Assembly: GCA_965371855.1 (NCBI GenBank)
Contig: CBDUZZ010000040.1
Coordinates: forward strand, 1 to 40,053
Direction: 5' to 3'
Length of the DNA stretch: 40,053 bases
DNA from: JAADEM01 sp965371855
GTDB lineage: Bacteria > Bacteroidota > Bacteroidia > Bacteroidales > Marinilabiliaceae
Shown: positions 34,224-40,053 of the stretch, piece by piece
Position numbering within the stretch: the first letter of the stretch is position 1
Layout of the letters: every line of letters begins with the position of its first letter
Program-made: the position numbers and the translations under genes
Notes under the pieces: generated by a model
Told to the model about the DNA's origin: nothing
The model's input: the letters and a program-made list of their open reading frames with translations, nothing else
Database searches by the model: none

Positions 34224-35393
34224 GTGAGTTCAGATTCAAGATATAATTTAAGAGGTGTTTCGGCATCGAAAGAGGATGTTCATAATGCCATAAAAAATAT
34301 AGATAAGGGGCTTTATCCAAAGGCTTTTTGTAAGATAATACCTGATATTATTGGTGGCGATGGTGAGTATTGTAATATTATGCATGCCGATGGTGCAGGC
34401 ACAAAATCATCGCTTGCATATATGTACTGGAAGGAGACGGGGGATATTTCGGTGTGGAAAGGTATAGCCCAGGATGCCATTGTGATGAACCTCGATGACC
34501 TGCTTTGCGTTGGAGCAACCGATAGTATTCTTGTTTCATCAACTATAGGTCGTAATAAGAATCTTGTTCCCGGTGAAGTAATCTCAGCCATTATAAATAG
34601 TACTGATGAACTGCTTGCCGAACTAAGGGGTATGGGAATAAGCATCTACCCAACAGGTGGTGAGACTGCTGATGTGGGTGATTTGGTAAAAACCATCATT
34701 GTTGACAGTACTGTAACTTGCCGCATGAAACGCAGCGATGTGATTTCTAATCATACCATTCAGTCGGGTGATGTGATTGTGGGGCTTGCTTCTTACGGTC
34801 AGGCTTCTTACGAGAAGTCATACAACGGAGGTATGGGTAGTAACGGGCTTACTTCTGCGCGTCATGATGTTTTTCATAAATATCTTGCTGATAAATACCC
34901 GGAGAGTTATGATGAAAGTGTGCCTGAAGAGTTGGTTTATTCAGGCAGATATAAGTTAACCGATATGATTGATGAGGTAGGAGTAGATGCCGGAAAACTG
35001 GTTTTGTCGCCTACACGTACTTATGCTCCCATAGTAAAAAAAGTCCTTGATGAGATGAAGTCCGATGTTCATGGAATGGTGCATTGTTCGGGTGGTGCAC
35101 AAACTAAAGTGCTGCATTTTGTTGACAACCTGCATGTAATTAAAGATAATATGTTTGATGTTCCACCTCTGTTCAGGATTATTCAGGAGGAGTCAGGAAC
35201 AGATTGGAGTGAGATGTACAAAGTGTTCAATATGGGGCACAGGTTTGAGATATATGTTAAAGAAGAATTTGCACAAAAGATTATTGATATATCACGTTCG
35301 TTCAATGTGGATGCTCAGATTGTTGGGCGTTGTGAAGAACATAAAGGTAAAGAGCTTACTATAAAAAGTGAGTTTGGGGAGTTTGTTTATTAA
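34224..35393 (+). CDS. purM: phosphoribosylformylglycinamidine cyclo-ligase (AIR synthetase)
   Basis: 389 residues from a GTG start (SSDSRYNLRGVSASKEDVHNAI). PurM closes the imidazole ring of the purine precursor using ATP. Motifs include HADGAGTKSSLAY, DAIVMNLDDLLCVGATDSI, STGGETAD-like PTGGETADVGDL and VHCSGGAQTKVLHF. It is longer than the E. coli enzyme and of the Bacteroidota type. First of the purM-prfA-pyrF row; the 126-bp gap to prfA is filled by a palindromic repeat. Confidence 0.9.
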   Translation: MSSDSRYNLRGVSASKEDVHNAIKNIDKGLYPKAFCKIIPDIIGGDGEYCNIMHADGAGTKSSLAYMYWKETGDISVWKGIAQDAIVMNLDDLLCVGATDSILVSSTIGRNKNLVPGEVISAIINSTDELLAELRGMGISIYPTGGETADVGDLVKTIIVDSTVTCRMKRSDVISNHTIQSGDVIVGLASYGQASYEKSYNGGMGSNGLTSARHDVFHKYLADKYPESYDESVPEELVYSGRYKLTDMIDEVGVDAGKLVLSPTRTYAPIVKKVLDEMKSDVHGMVHCSGGAQTKVLHFVDNLHVIKDNMFDVPPLFRIIQEESGTDWSEMYKVFNMGHRFEIYVKEEFAQKIIDISRSFNVDAQIVGRCEEHKGKELTIKSEFGEFVY

Positions 35394-35395
35394 TT

Positions 35396-35505
35396 AAGAG
35401 CCCACCCCCAACCCCTCCCTCAGGGAGGGTGGAGATGGCTTTCTCCTGTATATGGGGTGGTGAGTTATTTTCCCTCCCCTTAGGGGAGGGTTAGGGAGGG
35501 GCTTT
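35396..35505. repeat. C/G-rich inverted-repeat element
   Basis: AAGAGCCCACCCCCAACC at the left pairs with GGGTTAGGGAGGGGCTTT at the right. Inside are the small palindromes CCTCCCTCAGGGAGG and CCCTCCCCTTAGGGGAGGG. Shorter relatives lie at 25981-26017 and 23781-23823, and CCCCTTTAGGGG blocks recur in the MITE-like elements. Fills the purM-prfA gap. Confidence 0.7.
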
Positions 35506-35519
35506 ATAAACTATTTAAT

Positions 35520-36596
35520 ATGTCATCATTACTTGAGAAATTAGGGGGTATTAACATACGTTTCGAAGAGGTAGCACAGCTGATTACCGACCCGGAAGTG
35601 ATATCTAATACTAAAAAGTATATCAAACTGAATAAAGAGTATAAAGAACTCGAAAAGGTAGTTGATGTATATAAAATATATAAAAATATTATTGAGAATA
35701 TTGAGAATGCCAGGGAGATGTTGAAGGAGGATGATGTGGAGATGAAAGAGATGGCAAAGATGGAACTGAATGAGCTGGAGGCTAAACTACCTGAATTGGA
35801 AGAGGAAGTTAAGATTTTGTTGATTCCTTCTGATCCGGAGGACTCTAAGAATTCAGTGATGGAGATACGTGCCGGTGCAGGTGGCGATGAGGCTAGTATT
35901 TTTGCCGGTGACCTTTTTCGTATGTACACAAAGTTTGCCGAAAAGAAAGGCTGGAAAGTGGAGGTTACCAATGTATCTGAAGGTACTTCGGGAGGGTATA
36001 AGGAGATTGTGATGAATGTAACGGGTAACGGAGTATATGGGATTCTGAAGTATGAATCGGGAGTACATCGTGTGCAACGTGTTCCGCAGACTGAGACACA
36101 GGGCAGGGTGCATACATCGGCTGCATCAGTAGCTGTGTTGCCTGAGGCCGAGGAGTTTGATATTGATTTACGTCCGGAAGATATTCGTAAAGATACGTAC
36201 TGTTCATCGGGTCCCGGGGGGCAGTCGGTTAACACAACCTATTCAGCTATCCGTTTAACGCATACTCCTACCGGAATTGTTGTTACTTGTCAGGATCAGA
36301 AATCTCAGCTTAAAAACCTTGATAAGGCGATGGTGGAGTTGAGAACACGAATATACAATCTGGAATACCAGAAGTATATGGATGAGATTTCGTCGAAGCG
36401 TAAAACAATGGTTTCTACAGGCGATCGTTCGGCCAAGATACGCACCTATAACTATCCACAGGGTAGGGTAACAGACCATCGTATTAACCTTACTTTGTAT
36501 AATTTGCCAGCCATTATTGATGGCGACCTGCAATCGATAATTGATAAGTTGATAGTGGAGGAGAATGCAGAAAGATTGAAAGCAAGTGAAATATAA
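35520..36596 (+). CDS. prfA: peptide chain release factor 1
   Basis: 358 residues, the usual RF1 length. It recognises UAA/UAG and releases the finished peptide. GGQ lies in SSGPGGQSVNTTYSAIRLTHTPTGIVV. The tripeptide that reads the stop codon in RF1 (PxT) is PQT, in HRVQRVPQTETQGR. There is no programmed frameshift as in RF2, which with the length argues against prfB. Confidence 0.95.
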   Translation: MSSLLEKLGGINIRFEEVAQLITDPEVISNTKKYIKLNKEYKELEKVVDVYKIYKNIIENIENAREMLKEDDVEMKEMAKMELNELEAKLPELEEEVKILLIPSDPEDSKNSVMEIRAGAGGDEASIFAGDLFRMYTKFAEKKGWKVEVTNVSEGTSGGYKEIVMNVTGNGVYGILKYESGVHRVQRVPQTETQGRVHTSAASVAVLPEAEEFDIDLRPEDIRKDTYCSSGPGGQSVNTTYSAIRLTHTPTGIVVTCQDQKSQLKNLDKAMVELRTRIYNLEYQKYMDEISSKRKTMVSTGDRSAKIRTYNYPQGRVTDHRINLTLYNLPAIIDGDLQSIIDKLIVEENAERLKASEI

Positions 36597-36650
36597 GAGA
36601 GATAAAAGTATAAAGTATAAAGTAAAAAGTTCATATTTTTTTAAATAGTT

Positions 36651-36692
36651 TTTTACTTTACAAACTTTTAACTTGATAAACTTTACAAACTT
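36651..36692. repeat. AT-rich repeated motif upstream of pyrF
   Basis: TTTTACTTTACAAACTTTTAA then CTTGATAAACTTTACAAACTT, built of the same ACTTTAYAAACTT modules as the motifs before purM and before the 784-residue protein. It ends 13 bp before the pyrF start. Confidence 0.5.
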
Positions 36693-36705
36693 AATACTCA
36701 TAGCC

Positions 36706-37533
36706 ATGACTTCAAAAGAACTGTTTGAAAACATTAAAAAGAAAAAAAGCTTTTTATGTATAGGATTGGATACCGATGTTGTTAAAATCCCGAGGTTCCT
36801 TCTTGATACTACTGATCCTGTTTTTGCTTTTAACAAGCAAATAATTGATGCTACACACGATCTGGCTGTTGCCTATAAACCCAACCTGGCTTTTTATGAG
36901 ACTTTGGGAGTGAATGGCTGGAACTCACTTGAAAAAACAGTTAACTATTTAAGGTATCAGTATCCTGATCTTTTTATCATTGCAGATGCAAAACGGGGCG
37001 ATATTGGTAATACATCTTCAATGTATGCTAAGGCCTTTTTCGATCATATGGAGTTCGATGCTGTTACCGTTGCACCATATATGGGTGAAGATTCTGTAAA
37101 GCCGTTCATGACTTATGTGGATAAATGGGTGATACTGCTTGCACTGACATCTAACAAAGGTGCAGCCGATTTTCAGTATATGACAGAGGGTGGAGAAAAA
37201 CTCTATGAGAAAGTGATAAAAACTTCTATGCAGTGGGGTACTACTGATAGTATGATGTATGTTGTGGGAGCTACTAAAGCAGAGATGTTAAGCAGTATTC
37301 GTAAAATAATTCCCGAGCATTTTCTATTAGTACCGGGTGTTGGTGCTCAGGGAGGCAGTTTACGAGAAGTGGCTGAAAACGGCATGAACAACCAGTGTGG
37401 ATTGCTGGTTAACTCCAGCCGCGGAATAATATATGCTGCCGACGATGAGTCATTTGCGGAGAAAGCACGGGAAGCTGCTATGGTTGTGCAGAAAGAGATG
37501 GGAGAGTTGTTGAAAGTTAAGGGGCTGGTGTAG
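36706..37533 (+). CDS. pyrF: orotidine 5'-phosphate decarboxylase
   Basis: 275 residues from MTSKELFENIKKKKSFLCIGLDTD. PyrF makes UMP from OMP. It is of the longer (group 2) type: FNKQIIDAT, AYKPNLAFYE, catalytic DAKRGDIGNTS and LVPGVGAQGGS. An in-frame ATG 11 codons upstream lies in the AT-rich motif and is less likely. Confidence 0.95.
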   Translation: MTSKELFENIKKKKSFLCIGLDTDVVKIPRFLLDTTDPVFAFNKQIIDATHDLAVAYKPNLAFYETLGVNGWNSLEKTVNYLRYQYPDLFIIADAKRGDIGNTSSMYAKAFFDHMEFDAVTVAPYMGEDSVKPFMTYVDKWVILLALTSNKGAADFQYMTEGGEKLYEKVIKTSMQWGTTDSMMYVVGATKAEMLSSIRKIIPEHFLLVPGVGAQGGSLREVAENGMNNQCGLLVNSSRGIIYAADDESFAEKAREAAMVVQKEMGELLKVKGLV

Positions 37534-37751
37534 GTAATTATGAATTAGGAATTACGAATTAGGAATTGCTAAATTGATATGGTGATTTGAGGATGTGTTG
37601 AATGTTGATGCCCTAATATGATAACAGGGGAATGACCTGTCAGTGTACGAAGTTCCTGACAGTGTCTCGCAAGGGTAAAATTTGGTAGCTAATGTTAGTA
37701 ACCTGAGTTCGATATAAGAACGCATTTAATATCAGTGTAATCCTAAACTCT

Positions 37752-38993
37752 TCAAAAATTGTACTTGATTTTGATGTAGAGCATTGAATTGTCATCATAA
37801 CGGCCAAACCTACCCCGTTCGTCACCAACAAAAATATTAGATCCTAGCTTTATAGAAAAGCTGTCGCTGAAATCATATATAATTGTTGGTCTGATTAGTG
37901 CATCACCGTAATTGAGTCCAATATATGAAAACAGCTCCATGTGAAGTGTTTCGCGCATTGCATCGTAACGAGCAAGAAATGTCATTGTATTTTGAAGTTC
38001 GTCTTCATCAATAAAATCATCATAATCCATAATATACTTTTGAATGAACTGTGTGCTCAATTTCAGATTACCCACTCCATAATCTAATCCGATTACATAG
38101 TGTAAATAATTATTTTGAGTTAGAGCTCCATCAGCCATTGGGTTTGCTGTTTGAAAATATTTACCGTTGTAGTAAGCAGCTTCGCCTCGTAACACAAAAC
38201 TCTTGATAGTTGAAGTAAACGAACCACCCACTACATATAAGCGATGGTGTTCGGGGGTTATTAATAATCCGGTAAGTGCAGGATTACCAAGCGAATCAAG
38301 TCCAAACTCTTTTTCAACATGCATAATAGGGTTTTGATCCCAGACATATGCTCCCATCAGGTCAAAGTCGATGGCAGAAGAGGATAATGAGTATTTTAAA
38401 TATATCTCACTATTTTCAAGGCTTGCATTGATTTTTTCTTTTGAGTAATCGAAAGTTGGAGGTGCAGGGAATTCGGGAGGTTTAAACCATATTGATCCCT
38501 GAGTAGGCAACTGATTTCCCGCATAAACAGGTTTCCAAATTGCTTCGATGGTACTGTTTCCAAAATAATAATCAAACTTGGCAGCGTATACGCCTACCCT
38601 TATCTCATCAAAATCAGGGAGTAAAAACTCTGTGAGGTTAAGTGGTGATACAATATCGGTTATGAAAACGCCGTCAGCTTTACCCCAAACTACTTGTTGC
38701 TTACCTATACGGATGTCAATACTGTTGAAATAGAGGTCAAGATATATTTCCCGTAATTGAAAATCGATACTGTCAGTGCCATATAGGTATAGCATAGGAT
38801 TAGCCTTCAAGGCTACCTTATCGCCAATTGTTTCAAAATTTAGGTTTAGTGTATTTTGAAGCATATTGAAGTCACCATTATCGTATAGTACACTAGTGTA
38901 ATTTCTTACGAACCCATTAATATCAATAGTTTGTGCTTTTGTATAAAAGCCTGCTGTAATCAGCAATAAAAAAATTAGTCCTTTTGGTTTCAT
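37752..38993 (-). CDS. outer-membrane beta-barrel protein of an RND-exporter-associated pair
   Basis: 413 residues with a signal peptide (GLIFLLLITAGFYTKAQ) and a full-length barrel: IDINGFVRNYTSVL, REIYLDLYFNSIDIRIGKQQVVWGKADGVFITDIVSPLNLTEFL, ending with SMLYIKIKYNF (terminal aromatic). The GKQQVVWG...DIVSPLNL box is typical of DUF1302-like outer-membrane proteins encoded beside MMPL/RND transporters. It lies 155 bp downstream of the LolA-like gene on the same strand. The cargo is unknown. Confidence 0.78.
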   Translation of the reverse strand: MKPKGLIFLLLITAGFYTKAQTIDINGFVRNYTSVLYDNGDFNMLQNTLNLNFETIGDKVALKANPMLYLYGTDSIDFQLREIYLDLYFNSIDIRIGKQQVVWGKADGVFITDIVSPLNLTEFLLPDFDEIRVGVYAAKFDYYFGNSTIEAIWKPVYAGNQLPTQGSIWFKPPEFPAPPTFDYSKEKINASLENSEIYLKYSLSSSAIDFDLMGAYVWDQNPIMHVEKEFGLDSLGNPALTGLLITPEHHRLYVVGGSFTSTIKSFVLRGEAAYYNGKYFQTANPMADGALTQNNYLHYVIGLDYGVGNLKLSTQFIQKYIMDYDDFIDEDELQNTMTFLARYDAMRETLHMELFSYIGLNYGDALIRPTIIYDFSDSFSIKLGSNIFVGDERGRFGRYDDNSMLYIKIKYNF

Positions 38994-38999
38994 AATATT

Positions 39000-39148
39000 A
39001 TTCTGTTTCTGCTCAGCAGAAGGTAAAGTAATTATTTCAGAGAATAATCATTGGCAAAATAGTATCTAAATCCCCATCCCGTTTCACGGGACTTCGCTAA
39101 CGCTCAGCATCGAAAATCATAAATCGAAAATCATAAATCCCCATATCC
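39000..39148. repeat. short intergenic repeats
   Basis: Contains the tandem ATCGAAAATCATAA (about 39110-39138, two units) and the small hairpin CCCGTTTCACGGG (39079-39091). The gap separates two genes of the same operon and may lower expression of the second. Confidence 0.45.
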
Positions 39149-39925
39149 TCACATTCCTCTCATCATCATTCTTTCGCTGAATTTGGAAGCCGGTACTCCT
39201 GTGTTTATTTTAATTTCGCCTAACTGAATTGTTGTTTTATGATTTTTTTGAACATTTTTTATTTCGGAATGAGTTATAGTCCAGAAGCCTGAAATCTCTT
39301 CTACTTTTTTAATTGTTAACGTTTTTAAGAGTTCATCATCTTCATCATAAAAGTCTTTTTTCATCCCAACGAAGTTTTCTTTTCTAATCCAGATGATTGT
39401 TTTGGAGTATATATAATCCTCGTCTTTTGATATGCTCTCAACAACGTAACACCCTATACCTTCAATAGTCTCTTCCTTGATAAGTTTATGTGTATCGGCA
39501 TCAAGTTTTCTATCGCCCAAATCATCATAAGTAAAATCTGATCCCATAAAGTAATCGCTTTTACTATCGCTTGAAATTCGCTTTACCTTTTTAAGGGCAG
39601 GCAGGTATATCCACTGATCATCTGCTTTATCACTATCATAACTCCAATTCATAAAAGATGTGTTTTTAACATCGGCTGGTGACAAGAAAAACATAATGCT
39701 CTTCTCTGTTTTGCCCATATCTTTTGAGTATTGCTGAATCTTTCTCACCCGTGTTTGCCCACTTTTATTAGTAAGTGTCATTGTAAGTGTTGATGTTATA
39801 TCATCACCTGTTGGCAGGTTATAGGCCTTGTCAACTATTTCGCGTCCGGTTAATTGTGCATTCGCACCAAAACTTGCAACTAATAATATTGCAACTGCTA
39901 TTGATTTTAATTTTTGTGTTTTCAT
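39149..39925 (-). CDS. outer-membrane lipoprotein-sorting (LolA-like) protein
   Basis: 258 residues with a clear signal peptide (KSIAVAILLVASFGANAQ). The mature part has the LolA/LolB-like half-barrel seen beside MMPL exporters: SGQTRVRKIQQYSKDMGKTEKSIMFFLSPADVKNTSFMNW, DDQWIYLPALKKVKRISSDSKSDYFMGSDFTYDDLGDR, then the W-x-T-H-S-E-I end. Likely carries a lipid or lipophilic molecule between the inner membrane exporter and the outer-membrane barrel. The exporter gene is expected to the right of the window. Confidence 0.82.
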   Translation of the reverse strand: MKTQKLKSIAVAILLVASFGANAQLTGREIVDKAYNLPTGDDITSTLTMTLTNKSGQTRVRKIQQYSKDMGKTEKSIMFFLSPADVKNTSFMNWSYDSDKADDQWIYLPALKKVKRISSDSKSDYFMGSDFTYDDLGDRKLDADTHKLIKEETIEGIGCYVVESISKDEDYIYSKTIIWIRKENFVGMKKDFYDEDDELLKTLTIKKVEEISGFWTITHSEIKNVQKNHKTTIQLGEIKINTGVPASKFSERMMMRGM

Positions 39926-40053
39926 CTTTTTAATTATTTAATGGTTCAATTATTCAATTATTCAATATATATTCCATTACAATTCCATTATTTATTACTT
40001 ATGCGAATCAAGAGTTAAATTGCTAATGCTATAAAAGCAGCAGCCAATCGTCC
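39926..40053. other. intergenic right edge
   Basis: 128 bp up to the window edge, AT-rich with TTATTCAATTATTCAA repeats (about 39949-39966). No gene start is visible; an upstream operon member may begin beyond the edge. Confidence 0.5.

Noticed and set aside
35520..36596. Release factor 2 (prfB)
   Set aside because: Length, lack of a programmed frameshift and the PxT-type tripeptide point to RF1.

Overview
The window comes from a low-GC member of the Bacteroidota, most likely a marine or sediment Bacteroidales/Marinilabiliales relative. I base this on the gene content, not on a search. The purM-prfA-pyrF and tsaD/tamB/exbB-exbD-exbD-tonB arrangements, secreted lipoproteins with short lipoboxes, a GH29 fucosidase next to a UxuB-like SDR, ECF sigma factors paired with membrane partners, occasional TAnnTTTG -7 boxes and weak Shine-Dalgarno signals all fit.

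Left arm (1-6000): an array of three compact, integron-like gene cassettes, all coding on the minus strand. They carry a formylglycine sulfatase lipoprotein, a lipoprotein made of two identical tandem domains, and a two-gene cassette (outer-membrane barrel plus alkylsulfatase-type metallo-beta-lactamase-fold lipoprotein). The cassettes are separated by 92-137 bp imperfect palindromes bounded by AAC and GTT. The two ends of each cassette are complementary to each other, while the two halves of each intergenic palindrome differ at their outer ends. That is the pattern left by attC recombination. No integrase lies in the window.

6000-11730: a MITE-like element, a cyclase-HD fusion whose first metal-binding Asp is Asn, miaA diverging from smpB, and an ECF sigma factor overlapping a membrane-anchored partner with a barrel-like C-terminus.

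11720-15454: a tight minus-strand operon encoding a PqqD-like peptide chaperone, a 69-residue Pro/Ser-rich peptide, an HprK-like kinase, an S26-type Ser/His peptidase and an ABC exporter. It looks like a small RiPP-type system that modifies, matures and exports a peptide, but it has no recognisable cyclase or radical SAM enzyme. This is the best candidate for a poorly described system.

15582-25967: envelope and core genes: tsaD diverging from tamB, an ExbB-ExbD-ExbD-TonB energy-transducing operon, a TauE/SafE permease and glyA.

26262-32000: a free-standing archaeal-type ThrRS editing domain, a mannonate-oxidoreductase-like SDR with a GH29 fucosidase lipoprotein, and a large secreted protein that is probably a glycan-active enzyme. 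This suggests use of fucose- or uronate-containing, possibly sulfated, polysaccharides.

32001-40053: a second copy of the MITE-like element, a second ECF sigma locus, the housekeeping trio purM, prfA and pyrF, and a minus-strand pair (LolA-like periplasmic protein and outer-membrane barrel) that usually belongs to an RND/MMPL exporter operon continuing beyond the right edge. Intergenic regions carry several dispersed palindromic repeat families. I saw no tRNA, rRNA or CRISPR array.
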